This document shows positions 1 to 9,242 of a DNA stretch of 64,000 nucleotides, in pieces (within the stretch, counting starts at the first letter, position 1; each line of letters starts with the position of its first letter). The notes under the pieces were generated by a model. It saw nothing but the letters and a program-made list of their open reading frames with translations, did not search any database and was not told the origin of the DNA. This DNA is from AWTP1-13 sp033764875. GTDB taxonomy: Bacteria; Pseudomonadota; Alphaproteobacteria; Rhizobiales; Hyphomicrobiaceae. The translations under genes were made by a program, and so were the position numbers. The stretch covers positions 1-64,000 of the forward strand of contig JANRIO010000094.1 of NCBI GenBank assembly GCA_033764875.1, written 5' to 3'.

Positions 1-4
1 GCCC

Positions 5-886
5 TCAGAACAGCTTCTTCAGCTCGGCCTTCAGCGCCTCCGACAATTCAGGCCGGTCCAGCGCATAGGCGATGTTGGCGGCGAGGAAGCCGACCTTGGC
101 GCCGCAGTCGTAGATGGTGCCGTCGAAGCGCACGGCGTGGAACGGCTGCCGCTCGTGCCGCGACAGCTGGATCATCGCGTCGGTGAGCTGGATCTCGCCG
201 CCGGCCCCGCGCTCCTGCTGCGCCAGGATCGGGAAGATCTCGGGCTGCAGGATGTAGCGGCCCGTGATGTGCAGGTTCGAGGGCGCCGTGCCCGCCTTCG
301 GCTTCTCCACCATCTGCGTGATGCGCGACACTTTGGCGTCGCGATCCTCGACGCCGACGATGCCGTACTGGTGCGTCTGGTCCTCCGGCACCGGCGCCAC
401 TGCGATGTGGTTGCCGCCGTGCGCCTCGTAGGCCTTGATCATGTCGGCGAGGCACGGCGTCCGGGCGTGATGCAGCATGTCGGGCAGCAGCAGGGCGAAC
501 GGCTCGTCGCCGACGATGTCGCGCGCGCACCACACCGCGTGGCCAAGGCCGAGCGGCGCCTGCTGGCGCGTGAAGCTCGTCTGCCCGGCGGCCGGCAGGT
601 CGCGCTTGAGCTCTGCGAGCTCCTTGGTCTTGGCGCGCGCCTCCAGCGTGTGCTCGAGCTCGAACTGGCTGTCGAAATGGTCCTCGATGACGCCCTTGTT
701 GCGCCCCGTGACGAAGATGAAGTGCTCGATGCCGGCGGCCTTTGCCTCGTCCACCACGTGCTGGATCACCGGCCGGTCGACGACGGTCAGCATCTCCTTG
801 GGCATGGCCTTGGTTGCGGGCAGGAACCGCGTCCCGAGGCCCGCGACGGGGAACACGGCTTTTCGAATGCGCTTATTCATGGCCAT
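5..886 (-). CDS. galU: UTP--glucose-1-phosphate uridylyltransferase
   Basis: Makes UDP-glucose from glucose-1-phosphate and UTP in the cytoplasm, the precursor of surface polysaccharides and of UDP-galactose. The N-terminal nucleotidyltransferase signature GLGTRFLPATKAMPKEM is intact near residues 16-32, followed by the VEKP and ITGRYIL blocks typical of GalU. About 293 residues, the family's usual length. The ATG at 886 was chosen because MAMNKRIRKAVFPVAG is where GalU proteins normally begin; an upstream ATG at 919 would add 11 unconserved residues, and the inner ATG at 880 is also possible. It is divergent from galE, which uses its product. Confidence 0.95.
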   Translation of the reverse strand: MAMNKRIRKAVFPVAGLGTRFLPATKAMPKEMLTVVDRPVIQHVVDEAKAAGIEHFIFVTGRNKGVIEDHFDSQFELEHTLEARAKTKELAELKRDLPAAGQTSFTRQQAPLGLGHAVWCARDIVGDEPFALLLPDMLHHARTPCLADMIKAYEAHGGNHIAVAPVPEDQTHQYGIVGVEDRDAKVSRITQMVEKPKAGTAPSNLHITGRYILQPEIFPILAQQERGAGGEIQLTDAMIQLSRHERQPFHAVRFDGTIYDCGAKVGFLAANIAYALDRPELSEALKAELKKLF

Positions 887-1038
887 AGACGTCTCTGCAG
901 TTGACCGGTTGTGAACCATGCGGTGGGCTGGTGAAGGCGCGTTAACTTAGCGTAGTTTGCGGCGTGGTAGGCAAGAGGCGTGAAAAGATCGTTAGCTGCC
1001 GGGCGCGGCGGCAACAGGCAGGCTTCAGAGGACTTTTC

Positions 1039-2031
1039 ATGAGCGTTCTCGTCACCGGCGGCGCCGGCTACATCGGCAGCCACATGGCCCACGAGCTCGT
1101 CGATGCGGGCGAGCGTGTCGTCGTGCTGGACAATCTGTCGACGGGCCTTCCCTGGGCGGTCCCGGCGGCTGCGACGTTCGTCAGGGGTGACGTCTGCGAC
1201 CAACCGCTGGTCGAGGATCTTCTGCGTCAGCACGCCATCACCTCCATCATCCATTTCGCCGCCTCGATCGTGGTCCCGGACTCGGTCACCGATCCGCTGG
1301 GCTACTACTTCAACAACACGGTCAAGACCCGCGCGCTCATCGAATCGGCCGTCCGCTGCGGCGTCGCCCATTTCATCTTCTCCTCCACCGCTGCCGTCTA
1401 CGGCATGACGGGCGACGCGCCGGTCTCCGAGACCGCGCCGCTCAATCCCATGTCGCCCTACGGCTCCTCCAAGCTCATGTCCGAGATCATCCTGCGCGAC
1501 GTGAGCAACGCATTCCCCATGCGACACGTTGCGCTGCGCTACTTCAACGTCGCGGGCGCCGACCCCAAGGGCCGCACCGGCCAGTCGACGCCGCGCGCCA
1601 CCCACCTGATCAAGGTCGCGGCCGAGACCGCGCTCGGCAAGCGCGCCTCCATGTCGGTGTTCGGCACCGACTACGAGACGCCGGACGGCACCTGCCTGCG
1701 CGACTACATCCACGTCACCGATCTCGTCAGGGCCCACATGGTGGCGCTCGGGCATCTGCGTGACGGCGGCGCCAGCGACGTGTTCAATTGCGGCTACGGC
1801 CGCGGTTTCTCGGTCCTCGAGGTGATCGACGCCGTCAAGCGCGTCTCGGGGCGGGATTTTCTTGTCGAGCTCGCCGACCGCCGCCCCGGCGATCCGGCCT
1901 GCATCGTGGCGGGCTCCGACAAGATCCGCCGCACGCTCGGCTGGACCCCGCGCTATGCCGATCTCGACACCATCGTCGCCCACGCGCTGGCCTGGGAGGC
2001 CGAGCTTGCCCGCATGCCACGGGTCGCCTGA
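1039..2031 (+). CDS. galE: UDP-glucose 4-epimerase
   Basis: Interconverts UDP-glucose and UDP-galactose. It is an extended short-chain dehydrogenase: the NAD-binding GGAGYIGS lies at residues 7-14, the catalytic Tyr141-x3-Lys145 pair is in YGSSK, and SSTAAVYG precedes it. 330 residues, full length. The start at 1039 is preceded by an AGAGGA ribosome-binding site; an ATG at 964 in the same frame would add 25 residues before the Rossmann fold and is unlikely. Divergent from galU with about 150 bases between the starts, so the two could share a control region. Confidence 0.95.
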   Translation: MSVLVTGGAGYIGSHMAHELVDAGERVVVLDNLSTGLPWAVPAAATFVRGDVCDQPLVEDLLRQHAITSIIHFAASIVVPDSVTDPLGYYFNNTVKTRALIESAVRCGVAHFIFSSTAAVYGMTGDAPVSETAPLNPMSPYGSSKLMSEIILRDVSNAFPMRHVALRYFNVAGADPKGRTGQSTPRATHLIKVAAETALGKRASMSVFGTDYETPDGTCLRDYIHVTDLVRAHMVALGHLRDGGASDVFNCGYGRGFSVLEVIDAVKRVSGRDFLVELADRRPGDPACIVAGSDKIRRTLGWTPRYADLDTIVAHALAWEAELARMPRVA

Positions 2032-2136
2032 GCGACGCGATGCCGGCGCCGGCCGCAAAACCGGCCGAAACGCCATATACTGGCCGTGGGTCTAAGGCAG
2101 CGCCGCCGTGGCGTTCGCGGCGGGAGGGGACGGCAG

Positions 2137-3450
2137 GTGCGCACTGGGATCAAGGCCGATCGGGCGTTGCGGGCGCTGGTCCCGGTGCTTGTCGGGCTGC
2201 TTAGCCTGCTCGGCGCCTGCGTTCCCGCGGCGCATGCCCAGACCGACGAGACCTTCAAGCGCTTCCTCGCCGAGCTGTGGCCCGAGGCCAAGGCCATGGG
2301 CGTGACGCGCCGCACCTTCGACGCGGCCTTCAAGGGCGTCTCCCTCGATCTCGCCCTGCCCGACCTCGTCATCCCCGGAAAGACCGAGCACGACGCCAAG
2401 GGGCAGGCGGAGTTCACCCGCACGCCGGCCGAGTACCTCAACAACGCCCAGCTCGCGCGCTTGGCCGCACAGGCCGTCAAGCTTAGGCGCGAGCATGCCA
2501 GCGAGCTGGAGAGGATCGAGCGCGAGATCGGCGTCGAGCCCCAGTTCGTGCTTGCCATCTGGGGCCGCGAGACCGCCTTCGGCGCGCACAAGCTGTCCTA
2601 CGACGCCATCCAGGCGCTGGCCAACCAGGCCTACCTCGGCCGCCGCAAGGATCTGTTTCGCACCGAGCTGCTCAATGCCCTGAAGATGCTCGAGGCGGGC
2701 ATTCCCCGCGAGCGCATGCGCTCCTCCTGGGCCGGCGCCCTCGGCCTCACCCAGTTCATGCCGTCCGAGTACTTCACCACCGCCTACGATCTCGACGGCG
2801 ACGGCCGCAAGGACATCTGGAGCAACGTCGGCGACGCCTTGGCCTCCGCCGCCAACCAGCTCAAGCAGAAGGGCTGGGTCAAGGGCCTGACCTGGGGCTA
2901 CGAGGTCATCCTTCCCAAGGGCACGAGCTGCCTGATGGAGGGGCCCGATCACGTCCGCCCCCTGCGCCAGTGGATCGCCGAGGGCGTCGTGCGCACCGGC
3001 GGCCGCAAGTTCCCGCCGCACGCCCTCGACCAGGCCGCCTTCATCCTCACCCCGGGCGGCGGCCACGGGCCGGCCTTCCTGGCGCTCGAGAACTTCATGG
3101 TCATCAAGCGCTACAACATGTCGGATCTCTACGCCCTGTTCGTCGGCAACCTCGGCGACCGCATCGCCGGCGGCGGCCCCTTCGACACGCCCTGGACCGA
3201 CGTCAAGCAGATGCCCGCCAAGGGCATCGGCGAGATCCAGGAGCGGCTGCGCGCCCGCGGCCAGCCGGTCGCCAAGGTCGACGGCAAAGCCGGCATGAAC
3301 ACGCGCTCCCTGATCGGCATCTATCAGCGCGACCATGGCCTTGCCGTCGACTGCTGGCCGACCGAGCGCGTCCTCTCCCACCTGCGCGGCAGCAGCCCGG
3401 GCGCCCAGTCCGTGCCGAAGTCCGCGCCCAAGTCCGTCGACGCCCGCTGA
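2137..3450 (+). CDS. Lytic murein transglycosylase, MltB family
   Basis: Cleaves the glycan strands of peptidoglycan to give 1,6-anhydro-muropeptides in the periplasm. With the GTG start at 2137, which follows a strong GGAGGGG ribosome-binding site, the protein opens with an Ala-rich signal peptide ending near AHAQ (residue 35). The SLT_2/MltB domain follows, with catalytic Glu145 in WGRETAFG and the GALGLTQFMPSEY block near 200-213. A peptidoglycan-binding (PGBD-like) domain lies at about 360-425. A Cys in GACVP inside the signal region is not a convincing lipobox, so membrane anchoring is uncertain. 437 residues, typical for alphaproteobacterial members. Confidence 0.9.
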   Translation: MRTGIKADRALRALVPVLVGLLSLLGACVPAAHAQTDETFKRFLAELWPEAKAMGVTRRTFDAAFKGVSLDLALPDLVIPGKTEHDAKGQAEFTRTPAEYLNNAQLARLAAQAVKLRREHASELERIEREIGVEPQFVLAIWGRETAFGAHKLSYDAIQALANQAYLGRRKDLFRTELLNALKMLEAGIPRERMRSSWAGALGLTQFMPSEYFTTAYDLDGDGRKDIWSNVGDALASAANQLKQKGWVKGLTWGYEVILPKGTSCLMEGPDHVRPLRQWIAEGVVRTGGRKFPPHALDQAAFILTPGGGHGPAFLALENFMVIKRYNMSDLYALFVGNLGDRIAGGGPFDTPWTDVKQMPAKGIGEIQERLRARGQPVAKVDGKAGMNTRSLIGIYQRDHGLAVDCWPTERVLSHLRGSSPGAQSVPKSAPKSVDAR

Positions 3451-3737
3451 GTCGCTCCCTGGGTCAGGTGGAGCCCGAGGCCGAAACCCGCCATGATCGC
3501 GCGCCTGCGGTGTCGGGTGTCGCTCCGCGCGCTCCGGCCCACGGCTGCGACGGCGGCGCCTTGAGCTGCGGTCCGGGCTTTGTCTCGAAACGACGTTTTC
3601 TGTGCGTCGGGCGCCCGGCACGTCCCTGAAAGCTGACCCCGGCGCTTGCCGCGCGCCTCGAACTGCCGCATTTTCCGCGCTTCCATGTGGGCCGCGCTGC
3701 TCCGGCCAGTCGCTTTCGAAGGATCGAGCCCCGCCCG

Positions 3738-5087
3738 ATGCGCCGCTTGCGTTCACTGCTTGCGCTACTCGCCGTCCTGGTCGGGGCGTGGCCGCTTGCG
3801 GCCCGCGCGCAGGATTTCGCCGGCCAGAGCTACATCAATCCCTTCCCCGACGGCGACGTCTACAAGCTGCAGGCCTATGGCGACGCTTTTGCCGACGGCA
3901 TGCTGGTCGGCCTGGTGGACTCCTTCTCCGGCGACACCCGCATCGACGTCTCGCGCAAGGCCCGCACCATCGTCGGCCTCATGCGCAACGAGTTCGAGGA
4001 TGACATGCGGGCCGAGGAGGGCGCGCGCGACAGCGTGCACGTCGCCGTCGTCATGGTCGGCATCAACGACCGCCTGCCGCTGCGCGACGCCGCCGGCCGC
4101 CGCACCCCCGTGGGCTCCGCGGAGTGGCGCACCGAGTACGGCCGTCGCGTCGAGCGGCTGATCCGCGTCTTGAAGCGCAGGAACGCCGCCATCTACTGGG
4201 TCGGCCTGCCGACGATGGCCCGCCCCGAGGTCAACGACGACGCGCTGGTCATGAACGACATCGTGCGCCAGAAGCTCTATCTCGCCGGCGCCAAGTACAT
4301 CGACATCCAGTCCCAGTTCGCCGACGAGGCCGGCAACTACAGCGCCTACGGGCCCGATCTCACCGGCAAGAGCCGCCTGCTGCGCGAGGCCAACGGCATC
4401 ACCTTCACGCCCGCCGGCAACCGCAAGCTGGCACACTTCCTCGAGCAGGAGTTGAAGCGCGACCTGCTCCAGGCGCGCTCCGAGCGCGACATTCCCTTGG
4501 CCGGCGCCGAGCCCGAGCAGAAGCGCGTGGCCGCGCTGCGTCCGCGACCCCAGCCCACCGATCCGTCATGGAAGGGCTCTGTGTCGGCGAGCCGCGACGA
4601 CCGCGGCCAGTCGCGCTTGCCCGATCCCAGCGGCGAGCAGAGGGCCGACAACGGCCGCGTCACCTTGCGCGTTCCCGGGCCCGGCGGCCGCTCCGAGACC
4701 GTGACGCTGGATCTGCTGCGCCCCGCGATTCCCGGCGCCGTGGTGGCCCTGCTCAATCGCAAGGACACCGGCGAGCGCCCCTCCCAGATGGGCGACGTGG
4801 TGGCGGACGAGATCAGCGGCGGGCTCGTCGTGCTGTCGTCGATCACGCCGGCGTCGCAGACCGGTGTGCCCGGCCTGCCGCGCCGCATCTCGCCGACCCA
4901 GACCCCCTACTACGCCGTGCTCGTGAAGGGCGACCGCCTCGCGCCCAAGCCGGGCCGCTCCGACGATTTCGCCTGGCCCCGCGTCGGGCCCGAGTACGGC
5001 TTCGTCGATCCCGCGGCCAAGGTGCGTCCCCCGCCGCCGCCGCGCCCCGCCACCCGCCCCGGCCAGCGCCTCGGCTCGCGCGAGTAG
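3738..5087 (+). CDS. DUF459/SGNH-fold secreted protein, catalytic residues apparently lost
   Basis: A secreted protein with a cleavable signal peptide (residues 1 to about 24, ending ARAQ) and an SGNH-hydrolase-like domain at about 30-250. The Gly-Asn-Asp block is present as VGINDR. The position of the nucleophile motif reads GDAFADG, with Ala where a serine is expected, and the last block reads NGITFTPAGNRKLAHF, with Asn and Thr where Asp and His are expected. The C-terminal 200 residues are Pro/Arg/Gly-rich and probably flexible. Members of this clade are found near lytic transglycosylases in Rhizobiales, and here it follows one by 287 bases, so a cell-envelope role is inferred. The start at 3738 gives the signal peptide directly. 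Confidence 0.75.
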   Translation: MRRLRSLLALLAVLVGAWPLAARAQDFAGQSYINPFPDGDVYKLQAYGDAFADGMLVGLVDSFSGDTRIDVSRKARTIVGLMRNEFEDDMRAEEGARDSVHVAVVMVGINDRLPLRDAAGRRTPVGSAEWRTEYGRRVERLIRVLKRRNAAIYWVGLPTMARPEVNDDALVMNDIVRQKLYLAGAKYIDIQSQFADEAGNYSAYGPDLTGKSRLLREANGITFTPAGNRKLAHFLEQELKRDLLQARSERDIPLAGAEPEQKRVAALRPRPQPTDPSWKGSVSASRDDRGQSRLPDPSGEQRADNGRVTLRVPGPGGRSETVTLDLLRPAIPGAVVALLNRKDTGERPSQMGDVVADEISGGLVVLSSITPASQTGVPGLPRRISPTQTPYYAVLVKGDRLAPKPGRSDDFAWPRVGPEYGFVDPAAKVRPPPPPRPATRPGQRLGSRE

Positions 5088-5107
5088 GCCGGATCCAGGC
5101 CGGGGGC

Positions 5108-7288
5108 CTACCCCCCGCCCCTCGCCTTCGCCTCTACCCGCCGCGCGTGCAGGATCGGCTCCGTGTAGCCGTTGGGCTGCTGGCGGCCCTTGAAGACGAG
5201 GTCGCACGCCGCCTGGAAGGCCACCGAGGCGGCGAAGTCCGGCGCCATCGGCCGGTACAGCGGATCGCCCGCATTCTGCCTGTCGACCACGGCCGCCATC
5301 CGCTTCATCGTCTCCATCACTTGCGCGTCGCTCGCCACGCCGTGCCGCAGCCAGTTGGCGATGTGCTGGCTGGAGATGCGCAGCGTCGCGCGGTCCTCCA
5401 TCAGCCCGACGTCATTGATGTCGGGCACCTTGGAGCAGCCGACCCCCTGGTCGATCCAGCGCACCACGTAGCCGAGGATGCCCTGCGCGTTGTTGTCGAG
5501 CTCCCTCTGCACGTCCTCGGACGACCAGTTCACCCGGTCGGCCACCGGCACCGTCAGGATGTCGTCGAGCTTCGCCCTGGGCCGGCCTGCAATCTCGGCC
5601 TGGCGCTTGGCCACGTCCACCTGGTGATAGTGGATGGCATGCAAGGTCGCGGCGGTTGGCGAAGGCACCCACGCCGTATTTGCGCCGGCCATGGGGTGGC
5701 CGATCTTCTGCCGCATCATGTCGGCCATGCGGTCGGGCATCGCCCACATGCCCTTGCCGATCTGGGCGTGGCCCGGCAGCCCGCACGCGAGGCCGACGTC
5801 GACGTTGTTGTCCTCGTAGGCCTTGATCCAGGCGGTGGCCCGCATGTCCGCCTTGCGGATCATGGGGCCGGCCTCCATCGCGGTGTGCATCTCGTCGCCC
5901 GTGCGGTCGAGGAAGCCGGTATTGATGAAGCACACCCGGTGCCGCGCGGCGCGGATGCACTCCTTGAGGTTCACGCTCGTGCGCCGCTCCTCGTCCATGA
6001 TGCCGATCTTGAGCGTGTGACGCTTGAGGCCGAGGACATCCTCCGTGCGGTCGAACAGCTCGTTGGCGAAGGCGACCTCGGCCGGCCCGTGCATCTTCGG
6101 CTTCACGATGTACACCGAGCCCTTGCGGCTGTTGCGCAGGCTGCCCGGAGATTTGGCGAGGTCGTGCATGGCGATCAGCGATGTCACCATGGCATCGAGG
6201 ATGCCTTCGGGCGCCGGCAGTCCCGTCTCGTCGACGACGCTCGTGTCCATCATCAGGTGGCCGGTATTGCGGATCAGCATCATGCTGCGGCCGGGAAGCG
6301 TCAGGCTGCCGCCCGCGGGCGTGGTGTAGACGCGGTCGGGATTGAGCCGGCGCGTCATCTGGCGGCCGCCCTTCTCGAAGCTGTCGGCGAGGGTGCCCTG
6401 CATCAGGCCGAGCCAGTTGCGGTAGGCGCCGACCTTGTCGTCGGGGTCGACGGCGGCGATCGAATCCTCCAGGTCGATGATGGTGGACACCGCCGCCTCG
6501 AGGATGACGTCGGCGATGCCGGCGGGGTCGGCGGCCCCGATCTGGCTGCCCCGGTCGATGACGATCTCGGCATGCAGTCCGTTGTGCACCAGCAGCACGC
6601 CGGTGGGGGAGTCCGGCGCGCCCCTGTATCCGGCGAAGGTGCTGGGTGTCTTCAGGCTGGCGCTGGTCGAACCGGCGGTCAGATGAAGCGCGCCGCCCTT
6701 CACGGACAGGCCCGTCACCGACGCCCACCTTGCATCCGACGTGAGCGGCGCCATCTCGCCGAGCAGCCCTTTGGCGAAGGCGATCACCTTGGCCCCGCGT
6801 GACGGATTGTAGCCGCCGGCGCGAGTGGCCCCGTCGTCCTCTGGCAGCACGTCGGTGCCGTAGAGCGCGTCGTACAGGCTCCCCCAGCGCGCGTTCGCCG
6901 CGTTGAGCGCGTAGCGGGCGTTGGTGATGGGAACCACGAGCTGCGGCCCCGCGATGGACGCAAACTCCTCGTCGACATCGGCCGTGTCGACCTTGAAGTC
7001 TGGGCCTTCGGGAACGAGGTAGCCGATCTCGGTGAGGAACCGCTTGCTGGCGGCGATGTCGAGCGCCTTGCCCGGATTGTCCCGGTACCACTGGTCGAGC
7101 CTGGCCTGCATCTCGTCGCGCGTTTTGAGCAGCGCCCGGTTTTTCGGCGCCAGGTCGTGCACGATCGCTGACAGCCCGCTCCAGAGCTGCTCGGCCGTCA
7201 CGGGAAGCCCGGGCAGCACCTCGTCGTTGACGAAGTCGTAGAGCACCTTGGCCACGCCGAGGCGATGCACGGTCACGCGGGATGTCAT
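5108..7288 (-). CDS. glcB: Malate synthase G
   Basis: Condenses glyoxylate with acetyl-CoA to malate in the glyoxylate shunt and glycolate use. 726 residues, matching the long monomeric G isoform rather than the A isoform. Family blocks visible include LEDSIAAVDPDDK, YTTPAGGSLTLPGRSMM, NTGFLDRTGDEMHT and AGANTAWVPSPTAATLHA. The start at 7288 (MTSRVTVHRLGVA) has AAGGA about seven bases upstream; the frame stays open to 7477 but that extension is not conserved-looking. It stops 20 bases from the end of the convergent DUF459 gene. No isocitrate lyase gene lies in the window. Confidence 0.95.
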   Translation of the reverse strand: MTSRVTVHRLGVAKVLYDFVNDEVLPGLPVTAEQLWSGLSAIVHDLAPKNRALLKTRDEMQARLDQWYRDNPGKALDIAASKRFLTEIGYLVPEGPDFKVDTADVDEEFASIAGPQLVVPITNARYALNAANARWGSLYDALYGTDVLPEDDGATRAGGYNPSRGAKVIAFAKGLLGEMAPLTSDARWASVTGLSVKGGALHLTAGSTSASLKTPSTFAGYRGAPDSPTGVLLVHNGLHAEIVIDRGSQIGAADPAGIADVILEAAVSTIIDLEDSIAAVDPDDKVGAYRNWLGLMQGTLADSFEKGGRQMTRRLNPDRVYTTPAGGSLTLPGRSMMLIRNTGHLMMDTSVVDETGLPAPEGILDAMVTSLIAMHDLAKSPGSLRNSRKGSVYIVKPKMHGPAEVAFANELFDRTEDVLGLKRHTLKIGIMDEERRTSVNLKECIRAARHRVCFINTGFLDRTGDEMHTAMEAGPMIRKADMRATAWIKAYEDNNVDVGLACGLPGHAQIGKGMWAMPDRMADMMRQKIGHPMAGANTAWVPSPTAATLHAIHYHQVDVAKRQAEIAGRPRAKLDDILTVPVADRVNWSSEDVQRELDNNAQGILGYVVRWIDQGVGCSKVPDINDVGLMEDRATLRISSQHIANWLRHGVASDAQVMETMKRMAAVVDRQNAGDPLYRPMAPDFAASVAFQAACDLVFKGRQQPNGYTEPILHARRVEAKARGGG

Positions 7289-7371
7289 GAGGGGGTCCTT
7301 TCGGCGTCTTGGCAGGGCTGCAGCAGCCCGCACCTGCAATGTCTTGAAAACGGAGCTGCCTCTCGCTCGGA

Positions 7372-8442
7372 TCAGGCGTCCAGGCGTGCCAGCCCGAGCT
7401 CCTGCCCCTCCGGGAGGGGGGCGAGGTAGCTGGCAACGAGGCCGGCCGGCAGCTCGGCGAGGCTTGCCGGCGACCACCTCGGCTTGCGGTCCTTGTCGAC
7501 GATCAGGGCGCGCACGCCTTCAGGGAACTCCCCGTCCTCGAACAGCCGGCACACCAGCCGGTATTCCACCTCCAGCGCCGCCTCGAGCGACGGCAGCGTG
7601 CGGGCCTGCCGGATGGCCGCGAGCGCCAGCTGCATGGCCTTGGGCGACTTCGCAGCGAGCGAGCCCAGCGCCTGCTCCGCCCACGGGCTGCCGATGTCCT
7701 TGAGCCGCGCGATCACGCCCTCGACGCTGTCGGCGGCAAAGCCCCTGTCGATGTCGCCGGCGTGCTGCCTCAGCGTGCTCGGCCCCGGGTCGGCGGCAAA
7801 CCGCGCGACCACCTCGTCGACCGATCCTGCTGCCGCGTCGCAGATCTGCGCCTTGAGCTCGGCGAGCCGGTTGCTCGGCACGAAGCTGTCGCTGAACCGG
7901 GCGTGGATGGCGTCGGCCGCGTTCATCGGCGCGCTCGACAGGCCGAGGTAGACCCCGGCCTCCCCGGGGGCATGCCCGAGCAGCCACGTGCCGCCGACGT
8001 CGGGAATGAGCCCGATCGTGGTCTCGGGCATGGCCAGATGCGAGCGCTCGGTGACGATCCGGTGGCTGGCGTGCGCCGAGATGCCGATGCCGCCGCCCAT
8101 CACGATGCCGTCCTGGACCGCCACGTAGGGCTTCGGATAGGCCTTGATGAGGGCGTTGAGGCGGTACTCGTCGAACCAGAATTTGCGAGCGAATTGAGGC
8201 CCTTGTATCCGGCTGTCGTACAGCGTGCGGACATCCCCGCCAGCGCACAGCGCCCGCTCCCCGGTGCCGTCCAGCAGCACCACGGCAATGCCATCGTCGC
8301 TGGCCCACGCCTTGAGCGTCTCCCACAGCCCCAGCACCATGCCGTAGGTGAGAGCATTGAGCGCCTTCGGGCGGTTCAGCGTCAGCCGTCCGGCGCGACC
8401 CTCGCGCCGCACCAAGATCTCCTCGTCTCCAGTCGCAGTCAT
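7372..8442 (-). CDS. 3-hydroxyisobutyryl-CoA hydrolase (crotonase superfamily)
   Basis: Hydrolyses 3-hydroxyisobutyryl-CoA in valine breakdown. It is a crotonase-fold protein: NRPKALNAL near residue 25, the oxyanion-hole segment ALCAGGDVRTLYD near 65, and DGIVMGGGIGISAH followed by MPETTIGLIPDVGG, all typical of the HIBYL-CoA hydrolase branch rather than a plain enoyl-CoA hydratase. 356 residues, the usual length of this branch. It lies 83 bases upstream of malate synthase on the same strand, so co-transcription is possible. Substrate is assigned from family only; a generic enoyl-CoA hydratase/isomerase is the alternative. Confidence 0.88.
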   Translation of the reverse strand: MTATGDEEILVRREGRAGRLTLNRPKALNALTYGMVLGLWETLKAWASDDGIAVVLLDGTGERALCAGGDVRTLYDSRIQGPQFARKFWFDEYRLNALIKAYPKPYVAVQDGIVMGGGIGISAHASHRIVTERSHLAMPETTIGLIPDVGGTWLLGHAPGEAGVYLGLSSAPMNAADAIHARFSDSFVPSNRLAELKAQICDAAAGSVDEVVARFAADPGPSTLRQHAGDIDRGFAADSVEGVIARLKDIGSPWAEQALGSLAAKSPKAMQLALAAIRQARTLPSLEAALEVEYRLVCRLFEDGEFPEGVRALIVDKDRKPRWSPASLAELPAGLVASYLAPLPEGQELGLARLDA

Positions 8443-8540
8443 CCAGAAATCCGTCGGGTGTCGAGCTTTGGCAGGGCTTTAGCGACCACCTGCCAAGGGT
8501 GCAATGGCAGCGGTTGCGGAAACGCTTTATAGTGCGCCGC

Positions 8541-9242
8541 ATGACCGTTTGGCAGAGAATTTCCGGCCTCGCCTTGGCCGTGAGCGGGGCCGGCAGCACG
8601 CTTCTGGGCGAGCTTGCTGGGACGTTGGGGCTGGAGCGCACCGGCACCGCCCCGGAGAAGGGCGTGACCTTCACCATTGGTGTCATCGCGCTGGCGGCCA
8701 AGATGGCCAAGGCGGACGGCATCGTGGTGCCGATCGAGGTCGAGACCTTTCGCCGCGTGTTCGCCTTTGCGCCCGAGCAGGCCGGCAACGTCGCCCGCGT
8801 CTTCGACTTGGCCAAGCAGGACGTGGCCGGCTACGAGATCTACGCCGACCAGATCGGCCGCGTTCTGGCCGCCGACCGCAAGCTCCTCCAGAACGTGCTC
8901 GAGGGGCTGATGCTGGTGGCCATCGCCGACGGCATCGTGCACCCCAAGGAGGACGCGTTCCTGTCCACGGTGGCGGCGCGCTTCGGCTTCAGCGACAGCC
9001 AGTATCGCCTGTTCCGCGCCCGTTTCGTCAAGGATGTGGAGAGCCCGTACGAGGTTCTGCGCCTCGAGCCCACGGCCAGCGATGCCGAGGTCCGGGCGCG
9101 CTACCGGCAGCTCGTCATCGACAACCATCCCGACCGGCTCATGGGCCGCGGCGTGCCGCCCGAGTTCGTGGCGCTGGCCGACCGCAAGCTCGCCGCCATC
9201 AACGCCGCCTACGACCTCATCGCCCGGGAACGCGGAATGTGA
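8541..9242 (+). CDS. DjlA-like co-chaperone: TerB-like domain plus J domain
   Basis: A probable Hsp70 co-chaperone. Residues about 35-160 form an all-helical TerB/DjlA-like domain (KMAKADGIV and VAIADGIVHPKED are the two acidic repeats). A C-terminal J domain occupies about 168-233 with the HPD motif at 196-198, which stimulates DnaK ATPase. The first 25 residues are hydrophobic enough for a membrane-association segment but short of a clear helix. The start at 8541 was chosen because upstream codons are basic and unconserved; TATAGT at 8528-8533 resembles a -10 element very close to it. The stop overlaps the next gene's GTG start. Confidence 0.85.
   Translation: MTVWQRISGLALAVSGAGSTLLGELAGTLGLERTGTAPEKGVTFTIGVIALAAKMAKADGIVVPIEVETFRRVFAFAPEQAGNVARVFDLAKQDVAGYEIYADQIGRVLAADRKLLQNVLEGLMLVAIADGIVHPKEDAFLSTVAARFGFSDSQYRLFRARFVKDVESPYEVLRLEPTASDAEVRARYRQLVIDNHPDRLMGRGVPPEFVALADRKLAAINAAYDLIARERGM

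Noticed and set aside
4124..6802. An 892-codon open frame on the plus strand
   Set aside because: It crosses the end of the DUF459 gene and runs antisense through malate synthase; its protein is Arg/His-rich without any domain, as expected from high-GC third-position bias.
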